Assembly: GCA_036351435.1 (NCBI GenBank)
Contig: JAZBPA010000002.1
Span: 1-64,000, forward strand
Source of the DNA: JAAUQA01 sp036351435
GTDB lineage: Bacteria > Pseudomonadota > Gammaproteobacteria > Competibacterales > Competibacteraceae
Length of the DNA: 64,000 nt
Reading direction: 5' to 3'
The notes beneath the pieces were generated by a model. That model was not told where the DNA came from. It was given only the letters and a program-made list of their open reading frames with translations, and made no database searches. This document shows, piece after piece, positions 47,551 to 58,322 of the stretch; within the stretch, counting starts at the first letter, position 1, and every line of letters starts with the position of its first letter. The position numbers and the translations under genes were made by a program.

Positions 47551-48969
47551 TTAGTAGCGGTAAGCGTTAGGCTTATAAGGTCCGTCTACTGGCACACCAA
47601 TGTAATTAGCTTGCTCTTCGGTGAGTTGGGTCAACTTGGCACCGATACGATCCAGATGCAGACGCGCTACCTTTTCATCCAAATGCTTGGGCAGTACATA
47701 CACACTGTTAGTGTAGTTGCCCGTATTGTTCCATAACTCCATCTGTGCCAAGACCTGATTAGTAAAGGAATTGGACATCACGAAGCTGGGGTGGCCGGTC
47801 GCGCAACCCAAATTCACCAGCCGACCCTCGGCAAGCAAAATGATACGTTTGCCATCAGGGAAGATGATGTGATCGACTTGCGGTTTGATGTTTTCCCACT
47901 GGTACTGTTGGGTCGAAGCAACATCAATTTCGGAGTCGAAATGACCGATGTTGCAAACAATGGCCTGATCTTTCATGCGCGCCATATGGTCGTGAGCAAT
48001 GACCCGCACATTACCAGTGGTGGTTACGAAGATGTCCACCTGGTCTGCAACATCATCAATGGTAACCACGCGGTAGCCCTCCATAGCTGCTTGGAGGGCA
48101 CAGATCGGATCGATTTCAGTGACCCACACAGTTGCTCCCAGGCCGCGCAGCGATTGAGCGCAACCCTTACCGACATCACCATAACCGCAAACCAGGGCGA
48201 TTTTGCCGGCGATCATCACGTCGGTGGCTCGTTTGATACCGTCTACCAGCGATTCTCGGCAACCATACAGATTATCGAATTTGGATTTGGTCACCGAATC
48301 GTTGACATTGATGGCCGGAAACGGTAGCCGCCCTTCTTTCTCCATGGTGTAAAGCCGATGGACGCCGGTGGTGGTTTCCTCGGTCACGCCACGTATATTG
48401 GCTAGAACCTTGGAATAAAAGCTCGGTTGGCTGTCCAACCGCTTGTTGATGGCAGCGAATAATACCTGTTCCTCTTCGCAAGTCGGTTTGGCAATGAGAC
48501 TGCGATCTTTTTCAGCGCGCGAACCCAGTGTGACCAGCAAAGTGGCGTCGCCACCATCGTCCAGAATCATATTAGGCGTGCCGCCATCGCCCCATTCCAG
48601 GATGCGATGCGTGAAATCCCAATACTCTTCCAGCGATTCACCTTTGAAAGCGAACACCGGAATGCCGTCGGCGGCGATAGCCGCAGCGGCATGATCCTGC
48701 GTCGAGAAGATATTGCAAGACGCCCAGCGGATATCCGCCCCCAATGCAGCCAAGGTTTCAATCAGCACGGCGGTTTGGATGGTCATGTGTAACGAACCGG
48801 CGATCCGAGCACCCTTGAGCGGTTGCTGAGCCCGGTACTCCTCACGAATAGCCACTAAACCGGGCATTTCGGTTTCAGCGATGGCTATTTCTTTGCGCCC
48901 CCAAGCAGAGAGCGCAAGATCGGCGACTCGAAAATCATCTGTATTCGGTTGATTGACTACTGCATTCAT
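47551..48969 (-). CDS. ahcY: Adenosylhomocysteinase (SAH hydrolase) AhcY
   Basis: NAD-dependent enzyme splitting S-adenosylhomocysteine, the toxic product of methyl transfer, into homocysteine and adenosine. The 472-residue protein has [21 protein letters not shown], the insertion typical of bacterial long forms (about residues 150-190), [20 protein letters not shown], the NAD motif [14 protein letters not shown] and the C-terminal [11 protein letters not shown]. The ATG at 48969 is preceded by GGGGTGAAG. A riboswitch for its own substrate lies immediately upstream. Confidence 0.97.
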   Translation of the reverse strand: MNAVVNQPNTDDFRVADLALSAWGRKEIAIAETEMPGLVAIREEYRAQQPLKGARIAGSLHMTIQTAVLIETLAALGADIRWASCNIFSTQDHAAAAIAADGIPVFAFKGESLEEYWDFTHRILEWGDGGTPNMILDDGGDATLLVTLGSRAEKDRSLIAKPTCEEEQVLFAAINKRLDSQPSFYSKVLANIRGVTEETTTGVHRLYTMEKEGRLPFPAINVNDSVTKSKFDNLYGCRESLVDGIKRATDVMIAGKIALVCGYGDVGKGCAQSLRGLGATVWVTEIDPICALQAAMEGYRVVTIDDVADQVDIFVTTTGNVRVIAHDHMARMKDQAIVCNIGHFDSEIDVASTQQYQWENIKPQVDHIIFPDGKRIILLAEGRLVNLGCATGHPSFVMSNSFTNQVLAQMELWNNTGNYTNSVYVLPKHLDEKVARLHLDRIGAKLTQLTEEQANYIGVPVDGPYKPNAYRY

Positions 48970-48973
48970 TTTA

Positions 48974-48994
48974 CTTCACCCCATACGGTTGAAG
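48974..48994 (-). promoter_or_regulatory. Possible Shine-Dalgarno-sequestering hairpin of ahcY
   Basis: In the RNA, CUUCA (48994-48990) can pair with UGAAG (48978-48974) and CC (48988-48987) with GG (48981-48980), with one A-G mismatch, closing a five-base loop. This would hide the ahcY ribosome site GGGGUGAAG. The first C of CUUCA also belongs to the riboswitch pseudoknot, so the two structures may compete. The fold was drawn by hand. Confidence 0.45.
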
Positions 48995-49068
48995 GGCACC
49001 GTTGGTCAGCGGAATCCTCTCGCTGAGCCTGACGGTCCGAAACCGCTGCAGCGCCCCTCGGCGAGAGG
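48990..49068 (-). promoter_or_regulatory. S-adenosylhomocysteine (SAH) riboswitch
   Basis: The RNA read from 49068 matches the SAH aptamer. P1 is CCUCUCGC (49068-49061) pairing with GCGAGAGG (49023-49016). The conserved core CGAGGGGCGCUGCAGC and CAGGCUC follow P1, and the P2 hairpin is CGGU-UUCGG-ACCG. The 3' conserved CCAACGGUGCCC can pair as a pseudoknot, with GUGCCC (48999-48994) opposite GGGCGC. It ends about 20 bases before the ahcY start. Known SAH riboswitches raise ahcY (and often metF or metK) expression when SAH accumulates. Confidence 0.93.
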
Positions 49069-49123
49069 AAAAAGCTCTTGGATAAACGGTCACCGCTTCC
49101 GCGACAGTGACCGGGATAAAAAA

Positions 49124-50287
49124 CTAAAGACCGGCGGCTTGACGCAACGCATCAGCTTTGTCAGTGCGTTCCCAGGTATATTGTTCGTCTTCGCGACCGA
49201 AGTGACCATAGGCAGCGGTACTCTTATAGATCGGCCGGATCAAGTCCAACATCTTGACCAAGCCGTAGGGACGTAGATCAAAATGCTCACGCACTAGTTC
49301 CACCATCCGCGATTCGTCGATTTTGCCGGTGCCGAAGGTATTGATGCTGATAGAGGTCGGTTCCGCTACGCCGATGGCGTAGGACACTTGAATCTCACAA
49401 CGGTCAGCAAGACCCGCCGCGACAATATTTTTCGCTACATAGCGACCTGCGTAGGCCGCTGAACGATCCACTTTAGAGGGATCTTTACCGGAAAATGCAC
49501 CGCCGCCGTGGTGCGCCATACCACCGTAAGTATCGACAATGATCTTACGACCGGTCAAGCCGCAATCGCCCACCGGACCGCCGATGATGAAGCTACCGGT
49601 AGGATTGATATGGAATTGAGTATGCTTATCAATCCACTCGGCTGGCAGCACCGGCTGAACGATGTTTTCCATAACAGCCTCGCGTAACCGGGCGTAAGGA
49701 ATATCTGGATCATGCTGAGTGGATAACACCAGGGCTTCTACGCCGACGATTTTATCGTCTTCATAGCGGAAACTGATTTGACTTTTTGCATCCGGGCGCA
49801 ACCAGGGAAGAATGTGCGTTTTGCGCATTTCCGCTTGTCGTTGGACTAGACGGTGCGCATAAGTGATGGGCGCGGGCATGAGCACGTCGGTTTCGTTGGT
49901 CGCGTAACCGAACATGAGGCCCTGATCGCCTGCGCCTTGTTCCTCAGGCGTTTGCCGATCGACGCCCTGGGCGATGTCGCCGGATTGCTTGCCAATGCAG
50001 GACAGCACGGCACAGGTGGCGCCATCAAAACCAACTTCCGAACTGTTATAACCGATGTCGATAATGGTGTTACGCACGATTTCGTCGAAATCAACCCATG
50101 CGGAAGTGGTTATCTCACCGGCCAACACCACCACGCCGGTTTTAATCAAGGTTTCGCACGCCACTCGCGCGCCGGTATCTTCGACCAGAATGGCGTCAAG
50201 TACGGCATCTGATATTTGGTCAGCGATTTTATCGGGATGACCCTCGGATACCGACTCCGAGGTAAATACGTAGCTTCGACTCATCAA
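49124..50287 (-). CDS. metK: S-adenosylmethionine synthetase MetK
   Basis: Makes SAM from methionine and ATP. The 387-residue protein is full-length, with [24 protein letters not shown], the [12 protein letters not shown] loop, [24 protein letters not shown] and the P-loop-like [19 protein letters not shown]. It is transcribed toward ahcY and metF; the riboswitch begins 55 bases after its stop, so ahcY may be read both from metK and from its own leader. The divergent intergenic region shared with purH shows no SAM riboswitch. Confidence 0.97.
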   Translation of the reverse strand: MMSRSYVFTSESVSEGHPDKIADQISDAVLDAILVEDTGARVACETLIKTGVVVLAGEITTSAWVDFDEIVRNTIIDIGYNSSEVGFDGATCAVLSCIGKQSGDIAQGVDRQTPEEQGAGDQGLMFGYATNETDVLMPAPITYAHRLVQRQAEMRKTHILPWLRPDAKSQISFRYEDDKIVGVEALVLSTQHDPDIPYARLREAVMENIVQPVLPAEWIDKHTQFHINPTGSFIIGGPVGDCGLTGRKIIVDTYGGMAHHGGGAFSGKDPSKVDRSAAYAGRYVAKNIVAAGLADRCEIQVSYAIGVAEPTSISINTFGTGKIDESRMVELVREHFDLRPYGLVKMLDLIRPIYKSTAAYGHFGREDEQYTWERTDKADALRQAAGL

Positions 50288-50448
50288 TGAATCCTTTGTG
50301 TAGTTTGCCGGAGAACACCCGGAGATTGAACGGCGAAAAGTTTACCTGGAAAGTCGGCTATTTTCACGTTTGGCGCATAAATTCTTTTAATTAAACGCAC
50401 TTTGTTCGCTATACTTTATGGCCCTTCAGATTTTTCTAAAGCTTTCCA

Positions 50449-52029
50449 ATGATTGCCAATCACTCCGTTACTCTGCGCCGCGCTTTGATCAGCGTTTCCG
50501 ACAAGCACAACCTTCTTGAGTTCGCCCGCGCCTTGTATGATCTGGGCATAGAAATTCTCTCCACCGGCGGTACAGCGCGCTTGCTTGGCGATAATGCTAT
50601 TCCCGTTACCGAGGTTTCTGACCATACCGGTTTCCCAGAAATAATGGATGGTCGGGTGAAAACCTTACACCCTAAAATCCACGGCGGTTTATTGGGTCGA
50701 TCCGGGGTTGATGACGCAGTTATGGAGCAACACGGTATTGACCGCATTGACCTAGTGGTAGTCAATCTTTATCCCTTCGAGCAAACGGTTGCCGATCCCG
50801 CTTGTGATCTGACGAACGCAATAGAAAACATCGATATCGGCGGACCGGCGATGTTGCGTGCAGCCGCGAAAAATTATTCGGCTGTTACGGTGGTTACAGA
50901 TAGCGCTGATTATGATCGTATCTTGGATGAATTGCGGTCTAATCAGAGGTCTATTAGTGCAGCTACCCGTTTCGACCTAGCGGTCAAAGTGTTTGAATAT
51001 ACCGCCCGCTATGATGGCGCTATCGCCAATTATTTGGGCACTGTCACCCACGACGGCGATAGAAATACGTTCCCGCAGTCCTTTACCCAACAATATCGCA
51101 AGACTCAGGACATGCGCTATGGCGAAAACCCGCATCAACAAGCAGCGTTCTATGTCGAACCGAAGGCTGCAGAAGCGACTATCGCTACTGCTAAACAGCT
51201 ACAAGGTAAGGAGCTTTCTTACAATAATGTAGCCGATACAGACGCCGCACTGGAGTGTGTGAAAACCTTTACGGAACCGGCTTGTGTGATCGTTAAACAT
51301 GCTAATCCGTGTGGCGTGGCAGTGGCGAATACGCTGATTGATGCCTATGACAAGGCATTCAAAACCGATCCCACTTCGGCTTTCGGTGGCATCATCGCTT
51401 TCAATAGGATATTAGATGCTCAAACCGCGCAATCGATAGTAGATCGCCAATTTGTCGAAGTGATTATTGCGCCGAACGTAAATGAGCACGCGTTGCCGAT
51501 ACTCGCCGGCAAAAAAAATGTGCGGGTATTAGCGTGCGGTGAATGGAGTACCGAACCAGTCCCGGCTTGGGACTATAAACGGGTGGCCGGTGGGTTGCTG
51601 GTGCAGGAACGGGATTTAGGTAATGTCACGGCGACCGATCTCAGCACGGTGACGCAGCGCAGCCCGACCGAACAGGAGTTGAAAGACCTGTTATTTGCCT
51701 GGAAAGTGGTCAAGTTCGTCAAATCCAACGCCATCGTCTACTGTCGAGACGGTATGACGATTGGTATCGGCGCCGGCCAGATGAGCCGGGTTTATTCCGC
51801 GAAAATCGCCGCACTCAAAGCCGCCGATGAAGGTTTGATTATCGCCGGTTCGGTAATGTCCAGCGATGCGTTTTTTCCGTTTCGCGACGGCATCGACGCG
51901 GCGGCAGCGGCGGGTGTCACAGCGGTAATCCAGCCGGGGGGTTCGATGCGCGATCAAGCAGTCATTGCCGCGGCGAACGAACACGGCATCGCTATGGTGT
52001 TTACCGGACTGCGACATTTTCGACATTGA
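50449..52029 (+). CDS. purH: Bifunctional AICAR transformylase/IMP cyclohydrolase PurH
   Basis: Catalyses the last two steps of IMP synthesis. The 526-residue protein has the N-terminal MGS-like cyclohydrolase domain ([41 protein letters not shown]). The C-terminal transformylase domain shows [31 protein letters not shown], the catalytic [11 protein letters not shown] and [24 protein letters not shown] -10-like hexamer lies at 50410-50415. purD follows after 42 bases, giving a purine biosynthesis unit. Confidence 0.96.
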   Translation: MIANHSVTLRRALISVSDKHNLLEFARALYDLGIEILSTGGTARLLGDNAIPVTEVSDHTGFPEIMDGRVKTLHPKIHGGLLGRSGVDDAVMEQHGIDRIDLVVVNLYPFEQTVADPACDLTNAIENIDIGGPAMLRAAAKNYSAVTVVTDSADYDRILDELRSNQRSISAATRFDLAVKVFEYTARYDGAIANYLGTVTHDGDRNTFPQSFTQQYRKTQDMRYGENPHQQAAFYVEPKAAEATIATAKQLQGKELSYNNVADTDAALECVKTFTEPACVIVKHANPCGVAVANTLIDAYDKAFKTDPTSAFGGIIAFNRILDAQTAQSIVDRQFVEVIIAPNVNEHALPILAGKKNVRVLACGEWSTEPVPAWDYKRVAGGLLVQERDLGNVTATDLSTVTQRSPTEQELKDLLFAWKVVKFVKSNAIVYCRDGMTIGIGAGQMSRVYSAKIAALKAADEGLIIAGSVMSSDAFFPFRDGIDAAAAAGVTAVIQPGGSMRDQAVIAAANEHGIAMVFTGLRHFRH

Positions 52030-52071
52030 TTGAATGACCGGCCACTAGGCTATTGATAAGGGTAGGGCGTT

Positions 52072-53370
52072 ATGAATGTACTCATCATCGGCGGTGGCGG
52101 ACGCGAACATGCGTTGGCCTGGAAGGTTGCTCAATCAGCGCGGGTAGAACACGTTTACGTCGCACCCGGCAATGCCGGCACGGCTTTAGAAGCAAAAGTC
52201 TCCAATGTTGGGATTGCCGTGGATGATATCAATGGCTTGATCCGCTGCGCACAGGACAAACAAGTGGGTTTGACCCTCGTGGGTCCCGAAGCGCCCTTGG
52301 TGCTGGGTGTAGTGGATGCGTTTCAAGAAGCCGGTCTGCGTTGCTTTGGTCCGCGCCAGGGGGCCGCTCAATTAGAGGGTTCCAAAGCCTTTACCAAAGA
52401 TTTTCTGGCGCGTCACCGAATACCCACCGCCGCTTATCGAAGCTTCACCGAAATAACTCCGGCATTGGACTATATCCGCCGGCACGGCGCGCCGATCGTG
52501 GTCAAAGCCGATGGCTTAGCCGCTGGGAAGGGTGTGATTCTGGCCCAAAGCGTCACTGAAGCCGAGCAGGCAGTGCGCGATATGCTGACAGCTGGCACCT
52601 TTGGTGAGGCGGGGCAACGCGTGGTCATTGAGGAATTTTTGCAAGGTGAAGAAGCCAGTTTTATCGTCATGGTGGATGGCGCACATATACTACCTATGGC
52701 GTCCTCTCAGGACCATAAGGCACGCGATAACGGCGATCAAGGACCCAATACGGGCGGTATGGGCGCTTACTCTCCGGCACCTGTAGTCACACCTGAACTG
52801 CATCAACGTATCTTGCGGGAAGTGATCGAACCCACGGTCAACGGTATGGCGGCCGAAGGGCATCCCTATACCGGTTTCTTGTATGCTGGGTTAATGATCA
52901 GTGCGGACGGCACTCCCAAGGTTTTGGAATATAACTGCCGTTTCGGTGACCCGGAAGCACAACCGATTATGCTGCGTCTTCAGTCCGATTTGGTGGATCT
53001 GTGCGAGGCCGCATTGGAAAGACGGTTGGATCGCATCACCGCTGATTGGGATTCGCGAGCCGCGTTAGGGGTTGTGTTAACCGCCGCCGGCTATCCGGGT
53101 GCATATCGCAAAGGAGATGTGATCTCTGGGTTGCCCGTTGCGGAACAGGAAGGCACGAAATTGTTTCACGCAGGTACGACGCAGAAAGACGGCAAGGTGG
53201 TTACTGCGGGAGGGCGGGTGATGTGCGCGACTGCACTGGGCGAAACCGTATCGCTCGCCCGAAAACAGGCCTATCAACTCGCGCGAAAGGTTTGCTGGGA
53301 CGGTGCTTATTACCGCACTGACATCGGTTATCGCGCCGTTGCGCGAGAACAGGAAAAGGGCCCGACCTAA
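52072..53370 (+). CDS. purD: Phosphoribosylamine-glycine ligase PurD
   Basis: ATP-grasp enzyme forming glycinamide ribonucleotide, second step of purine synthesis. The 432-residue protein begins MNVLIIGGGGREHALAWK and contains APGNAGT, LVGPEAPLVLGVVDAF, the ATP-grasp segment PIVVKADGLAAGKGVILA, QDHKARDNGDQGPNTGGMGAYSPAP and LEYNCRFGDPEAQPIM. GGGTAGGG precedes the ATG. It converges on rho, ending 20 bases from it, with no clear terminator between. Confidence 0.96.
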   Translation: MNVLIIGGGGREHALAWKVAQSARVEHVYVAPGNAGTALEAKVSNVGIAVDDINGLIRCAQDKQVGLTLVGPEAPLVLGVVDAFQEAGLRCFGPRQGAAQLEGSKAFTKDFLARHRIPTAAYRSFTEITPALDYIRRHGAPIVVKADGLAAGKGVILAQSVTEAEQAVRDMLTAGTFGEAGQRVVIEEFLQGEEASFIVMVDGAHILPMASSQDHKARDNGDQGPNTGGMGAYSPAPVVTPELHQRILREVIEPTVNGMAAEGHPYTGFLYAGLMISADGTPKVLEYNCRFGDPEAQPIMLRLQSDLVDLCEAALERRLDRITADWDSRAALGVVLTAAGYPGAYRKGDVISGLPVAEQEGTKLFHAGTTQKDGKVVTAGGRVMCATALGETVSLARKQAYQLARKVCWDGAYYRTDIGYRAVAREQEKGPT

Positions 53371-53390
53371 TAAAAAAAGGGTGTGTTTAA

Positions 53391-54647
53391 CTAACGCTTC
53401 ATGGATTCGAAAAATTCTTTGTTGGTGCGGGTGTTCTTGAGCCGTTCCAACAAGAATTCCATGGCTTGTAGCTCGTCCATCGGGTGCAACAGTTTGCGCA
53501 AAATCCAGATCTTTTGCAGGTCTTCAGCATCGGTAAGCAACTCTTCGCGGCGGGTACCGGAACGATTGATATCGATAGACGGATACACGCGTTTCTCGGC
53601 AATCTTGCGATCCAGATGCAGTTCCAGGTTACCGGTGCCCTTGAATTCTTCGTAAATCACATCATCCATCCGCGAACCGGTATCGACCAGGGCGGTAGCG
53701 ATGATGGATAAACTCCCTCCCTCCTCAATATTACGCGCCGCACCGAAGAACCGCTTCGGTCGGTGTAGCGCATTAGCGTCCACACCGCCGGTCAGCACCT
53801 TGCCAGAGGATGGCACCACCGTGTTGTAAGCGCGTGCTAATCGGGTAATGGAATCCAGCAGAATCACTACATCGCGTTTGTGTTCCACCAACCGTTTGGC
53901 CTTGTCGATCACCATTTCAGCGACTTGTACATGGCGGGTCGCCGGTTCGTCAAAGGTGCTGGAAACCACTTCGCCGCGCACCGAACGCTGCATTTCGGTA
54001 ACCTCTTCGGGACGCTCGTCGATCAGCAAGACGATGAGATAACATTCCGGATGATTTAAGGAAATGCTTTGCGCTATGTTCTGCAGCATCATGGTTTTAC
54101 CGGCTTTGGGCGGCGAGACGATCAGGCCGCGTTGGCCTTTACCGATAGGCGCTACCAAATCAATTACCCGCGCCGTGATGTCTTCGGTGCTGCCATTGCC
54201 TCGCTCCAACTGCAACCACTCGGTGGCATGCAGGGGCGTCAGATTCTCGAACAATACCTTGTTCTTAGCATTTTCCGGCGGCTCAAAATTGATTTCACTG
54301 ACTTTCAGCAGCGCGAAATACCGTTCGCCTTCCTTGGGGGGGCGAATTTTACCGCAGACGGTATCCCCGGTACGCAGATTGAAGCGGCGAATTTGGCTGG
54401 GAGAAACGTAAATATCATCAGGTCCGGCCAGATAAGAACTATCCGCCGAACGGAGGAAGCCGAACCCGTCTTGGAGAATTTCCAACACCCCGTCACCGGA
54501 AATGTCTTCGCCGTTTTTGGCCGTCGCCTTGAGAATCGCAAAGATGACATCCTGTTTGCGAGAGCGGGCCATGCCCTCAAGTCTTAAACTCTGTGCAATG
54601 GCAATCAGTTCAGCAGCAGATTTTTTCTTAAGCTCAGTCAGGTTCAT
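53391..54647 (-). CDS. rho: Transcription termination factor Rho
   Basis: Hexameric RNA-dependent ATPase that terminates transcription. The 418-residue protein begins [18 protein letters not shown]. It has the RNA-binding cold-shock fold ([34 protein letters not shown]), Walker A in [32 protein letters not shown], Walker [18 protein letters not shown] and the Q/R-loop region [20 protein letters not shown]. The ATG at 54647 matches the standard N-terminus. A gap of 202 bases and a terminator separate it from trxA, leaving room for its usual attenuated leader. Confidence 0.97.
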   Translation of the reverse strand: MNLTELKKKSAAELIAIAQSLRLEGMARSRKQDVIFAILKATAKNGEDISGDGVLEILQDGFGFLRSADSSYLAGPDDIYVSPSQIRRFNLRTGDTVCGKIRPPKEGERYFALLKVSEINFEPPENAKNKVLFENLTPLHATEWLQLERGNGSTEDITARVIDLVAPIGKGQRGLIVSPPKAGKTMMLQNIAQSISLNHPECYLIVLLIDERPEEVTEMQRSVRGEVVSSTFDEPATRHVQVAEMVIDKAKRLVEHKRDVVILLDSITRLARAYNTVVPSSGKVLTGGVDANALHRPKRFFGAARNIEEGGSLSIIATALVDTGSRMDDVIYEEFKGTGNLELHLDRKIAEKRVYPSIDINRSGTRREELLTDAEDLQKIWILRKLLHPMDELQAMEFLLERLKNTRTNKEFFESMKR

Positions 54648-54807
54648 GTAAGTAAAAGCTATCGGATAGAGGCATAGACAACAGAGCACACGCCTTCACG
54701 GAAATAGGGCGAATGCGCAGGTGGAGTTGAGGAGCTAGCCGACGAGCGGCGAGGTGGTAAACGGCAGCCTGGAAATACTTGGCTAGAGGTTACGCTAACA
54801 TGCTTGA

Positions 54808-54841
54808 CAAACGGCGTCTACCCTTTAATAGACGCCGTTTG
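54808..54841 (-). terminator. Hairpin terminator downstream of trxA
   Basis: CAAACGGCGTCTA (54808-54820) is a perfect 13-base inverted repeat of TAGACGCCGTTTG (54829-54841) with an eight-base loop, nine bases past the trxA stop. The T-tract on the trxA side is short (TTTG), so termination may be partial and allow read-through toward rho. Confidence 0.65.
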
Positions 54842-54849
54842 CGGCTTTA

Positions 54850-55179
54850 TTATGACAAATTGCTATCAATAAACGAGGCCAATTGGGATTTGGAAAGCGC
54901 GCCTACTTTAGTGGCTTCCACGTTACCGTTACGAAATAGCATCAAAGTGGGAATACCCCGAATGCCGTATTTGGGTGGAGTGGCGGGGTTTTCATCAATG
55001 TTCAGTTTGGCCACTTTTAATTTACCCGCGTATTCGTCGGCGACTTCGTTCAAAATGGGGGCAATCATCTTGCACGGGCCGCACCATTCTGCCCAATAAT
55101 CCACTAGCACCGGGTTATCAGCATTGAGTACATCGGTTTCAAACGTATCGTCGGTTACATGAATAATCTGATCACTCAC
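54850..55179 (-). CDS. trxA: Thioredoxin TrxA
   Basis: Cytoplasmic disulfide reductant of 109 residues, matching E. coli thioredoxin closely: [17 protein letters not shown], the active site [43 protein letters not shown] with the cis-proline, and [17 protein letters not shown]. The GTG at 55179 is chosen because GGAG lies nine bases upstream and the N-terminus then aligns; a TTG five codons earlier is less likely. The rhlB/trxA/rho order is the classic gammaproteobacterial one. Confidence 0.96.
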   Translation of the reverse strand: MSDQIIHVTDDTFETDVLNADNPVLVDYWAEWCGPCKMIAPILNEVADEYAGKLKVAKLNIDENPATPPKYGIRGIPTLMLFRNGNVEATKVGALSKSQLASFIDSNLS

Positions 55180-55441
55180 GACATTCGTCTCCAAAATGAG
55201 CCTGACTTCTAGAGGACTACTTTCGCGGTTAGCCGGAATATGAGATGTTAGCTGTAGATGTTAATCCCGCTTTCCGGAACCGGGCGAAGGGTGGAGGGCG
55301 AACACCGACCTTCGAAGCCATTGGTGAGGAGTTTTTGCCCCAGGTTTCCCCGTTAGCATGAAATATCGTCTACCATTTCAGCCCAAACAACGCTTGATTT
55401 CAAGTCCTATCCTTCAGTGTGCGGGACATTTTTAGAACTCT

Positions 55442-56701
55442 ATGGAAAAAAATCACCTTACAACTGTTCGTTTCGCTTCGCTCGGTTTACACGAAGCGCT
55501 CCTAGAAAGCCTGGAAGATGCAGGTCTGGTTTATTGCACGCCGATTCAGGCAGAGACACTCCCATTGACCCTGCAAGGACTCGATGTGGCTGGACAGGCC
55601 CAAACGGGAACCGGTAAATCCGCAGCATTTCTGCTTGCCACCCTACATTACCTTATGGAAACACCGGTTGACGAGGACAAAACCGGGCCTTGGGCCGTCA
55701 TGCTAGCACCGACCCGCGAGTTGGCGTTGCAAATTTACAATGATGCGCAATTGTTAGGACGTTATACCGGGTTAAGATTTGCCGTAGTGTACGGCGGTAC
55801 CGGCTATGAATCTCAACGGCGTTCATTGGAGGGAGGCATTGATGTGCTGATCGGCACCCCGGGGCGGCTTATCGATTACTACAAACAACGGGTATTCACC
55901 CTAAAAAACGTTGAGGTTGTGGTGTTGGATGAGGCGGATCGTATGTTCGATCTGGGGTTTATCTCGGATTTGCGCTACATCTTGCGCCGCATGCCACCGG
56001 CCGGCAATCGCATCAATATGCTGTTTTCCGCAACCTTATCGGCGCGGGTCATGGAGATGGCCTATGAACACATGAATGATCCTCGGGTGGTAAAAGTTGA
56101 AGCCGAGCAGGTCACTGCCGACAACGTTAAGCAAGTGCTTTACCACGCGTCCTCCGATGATAAGATTTCCCTACTGCTGGGCGTCATGCATCGCTATTCC
56201 CCAAAACGCACCATGGTGTTCGTCAATACCAAACGAGCGGCGGAACGAGTGTCGGCATACTTATTGGGCAACGGTTTGGAGGCCGGCGTTTTATCAGGCG
56301 ATATCCCCCAAACCAAACGCCAGCGGTTGTTGGAGCGGTTTCAACATGGCGACCTGCCGATTCTAGTAGCGACTGATGTGGCCGCTCGGGGCTTGCATAT
56401 TCCTGAAGTGAGTCATGTGATCAATTTCGATTTGCCTCAGGATGCTGAAGACTACGTGCATCGTATCGGCCGCACGGCGCGTATTGGGGCTAGCGGTGAC
56501 GCGATCAGCTTTGCCTGCGAGCAATATGTCTACTCCTTACCCGAAATTGAAGACTATATCGGGCAAAAAATCCCAGTAGCGCCGATCACTGAAGAATTAC
56601 TCCGCAAACCCACACCTCCCAAGCGCACCGAAAGACGCCGGCCACCGACACGAACCGGCGGTAATCGGCGACCCATGCGACGCCGTCCCAGTAGTAGCTA
56701 G
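55442..56701 (+). CDS. rhlB: DEAD-box ATP-dependent RNA helicase RhlB
   Basis: RNA helicase that unwinds structured RNA, in enterics as part of the degradosome with RNase E. The 419-residue protein has the Q motif region [13 protein letters not shown], motif I AQTGTGKS, Ia [11 protein letters not shown] in [38 protein letters not shown], and [10 protein letters not shown]. The arginine-rich tail ([22 protein letters not shown] region) is typical for RNA contacts. It is divergent from trxA across 262 bases, as in E. coli. Confidence 0.94.
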   Translation: MEKNHLTTVRFASLGLHEALLESLEDAGLVYCTPIQAETLPLTLQGLDVAGQAQTGTGKSAAFLLATLHYLMETPVDEDKTGPWAVMLAPTRELALQIYNDAQLLGRYTGLRFAVVYGGTGYESQRRSLEGGIDVLIGTPGRLIDYYKQRVFTLKNVEVVVLDEADRMFDLGFISDLRYILRRMPPAGNRINMLFSATLSARVMEMAYEHMNDPRVVKVEAEQVTADNVKQVLYHASSDDKISLLLGVMHRYSPKRTMVFVNTKRAAERVSAYLLGNGLEAGVLSGDIPQTKRQRLLERFQHGDLPILVATDVAARGLHIPEVSHVINFDLPQDAEDYVHRIGRTARIGASGDAISFACEQYVYSLPEIEDYIGQKIPVAPITEELLRKPTPPKRTERRRPPTRTGGNRRPMRRRPSSS

Positions 56702-56718
56702 CTTTTCGGAACACAGTA

Positions 56719-58233
56719 ATGTCAATGCTTATGAAATCCGCTGTAGCCAGCGGTCATGAAAGAGTCACCGCGGCGGCTTGCGAGATACTTCAGGCGGGCG
56801 GCAACGCTTTTGATGCTGCCATTGCCGGGGGATTTGCCGCAGCAGTGGCTGAACCGGCGTTAACCGGTTTGGGTGGCGGTGGTTTCCTGCTAGCACGCAC
56901 CACTGAGGACGACACAACGCTGTTCGATTTTTTTGTCGACACACCCGGTCGTGGTATAGCTAATGGTGCCCTAGAACCGCATTTTGTCCCGGTTACGGTG
57001 CGGTTCCCCGCTAGCGAACAGGTGTTCAATGCGGGATTGGGCTCTGCCGCCGTGCCGGGCAACCTGCGCGGTTATTTGCATGTGCATCGCCGCTTAGGGC
57101 GTTTGCCACTTAAAGACGTGTTGGCTCCGGCAATGCAGTTGGCGCGTGAAGGACTCGTGCTGAATGCCCATCAAGGCTATTTTCTGGATCTGCTGCGACC
57201 GATCATGACCCTGACGCCGGCAGGCCGCGAGCTATTCCAACCCAATGAAAGTTATCTGATGCCTGGTGCTCGCTTTGCTAATCCGGGATTAGCGGCTTTT
57301 TTTGAGATTTTGCCCAGTGATGGCGAACGCGAATTTTACGAGGGCGCTATCGCCCGACGTATTGTCGAGGACATGCAAGCCGGTCAGGGCCTGATCACCT
57401 TGGATGATTTGGCGGCGTATCAGGTTATTGAACGCGAACCGCTCAGCGTGGCTTATCGGGATTACCTCTTGCTGACTAATCCGCCCCCCTCGTTCGGCGG
57501 ATCCTTAGTGACTTTATCTTTGCAATTGTTGGCAGCGCAAGACATCGGTGCTCTGGAATTTGGTTCTACTGAACATCTATGCTTTTTGGCGGCGGTGATG
57601 CAAGAAGTGGATGAGCTGCGTGCGCAGGGTTATCTGACTACAACGGAATTCGCTAGCGACAAGCTGGTCGAAGGTCATCAACGGGTGCTGCGCACGGCTT
57701 CCGGCGGCACCACGCAGCTGAGCGTTTGTGATGCAGAGGGCAATGTGGCTAGCATGACGACTTCCAACGGCGAAGGCTCTGGATACATCGTACCCGGTAC
57801 CGGCATTATGCTAAACAATATGCTGGGCGAGGACGATCTGCATCCCGACGGATTTCATGCTTCTGCGCCGGGTGAGCGAGTGGCTTCCATGATGGCTCCG
57901 GCACTTTTACTACACGCTGATCGAGTACAGCTGGTACTGGGTAGTGGCGGTAGTAAACGCATCCGCACAGCATTGTTACAGGTACTGAGCCATGTGATCG
58001 ATTTCGGGATGGGAATCGAAGACGCCATCAAGAAACCCCGGCTGCACTGGGATGGGCAGTGCTTACAGGTAGAACCCGCACTTCAGGAACTAACCCTGGC
58101 TGCGTTGGAAGCGCGCTGGCCAGTTAATCGCTGGCCGGTTCAGGATGTGTACTTCGGCGGGGTTAACGCGGTTACCCCGAACGGCGCCGCCGGAGCGGAT
58201 GCACGCCGGGGTGGCAACGCCCGCGTGCTCTAG
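56719..58233 (+). CDS. ggt: Gamma-glutamyltransferase family protein (no signal peptide)
   Basis: N-terminal nucleophile hydrolase that cleaves glutathione and other gamma-glutamyl compounds. The 504-residue product has [26 protein letters not shown] at the start and [13 protein letters not shown]. The autoprocessing/nucleophile threonine is in [19 protein letters not shown] (Thr331), and [14 protein letters not shown] and [12 protein letters not shown] follow. Unlike the periplasmic E. coli enzyme it has no signal peptide and is shorter, so it is probably cytoplasmic. It starts 17 bases after rhlB, though no functional link is evident. Confidence 0.88.
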   Translation: MSMLMKSAVASGHERVTAAACEILQAGGNAFDAAIAGGFAAAVAEPALTGLGGGGFLLARTTEDDTTLFDFFVDTPGRGIANGALEPHFVPVTVRFPASEQVFNAGLGSAAVPGNLRGYLHVHRRLGRLPLKDVLAPAMQLAREGLVLNAHQGYFLDLLRPIMTLTPAGRELFQPNESYLMPGARFANPGLAAFFEILPSDGEREFYEGAIARRIVEDMQAGQGLITLDDLAAYQVIEREPLSVAYRDYLLLTNPPPSFGGSLVTLSLQLLAAQDIGALEFGSTEHLCFLAAVMQEVDELRAQGYLTTTEFASDKLVEGHQRVLRTASGGTTQLSVCDAEGNVASMTTSNGEGSGYIVPGTGIMLNNMLGEDDLHPDGFHASAPGERVASMMAPALLLHADRVQLVLGSGGSKRIRTALLQVLSHVIDFGMGIEDAIKKPRLHWDGQCLQVEPALQELTLAALEARWPVNRWPVQDVYFGGVNAVTPNGAAGADARRGGNARVL

Positions 58234-58322
58234 AGCGATCCGCTCGGTTTCTTGCACCACCCAATGAGGCACTCCATAATCGTTGCTCCCGCTCAATCAA
58301 CAGACTTAACGTAAAGATCACC

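Noticed and set aside
50361..50380. Possible PurR operator before purH
   Set aside because: CACGTTTGG matches only about half of the PurR consensus, which is too weak to report.
50288..50448. Possible SAM riboswitch upstream of metK or ZTP riboswitch upstream of purH
   Set aside because: I searched by eye for the conserved cores of these classes in the shared gap and saw none; only a TATACT -10-like element was found.
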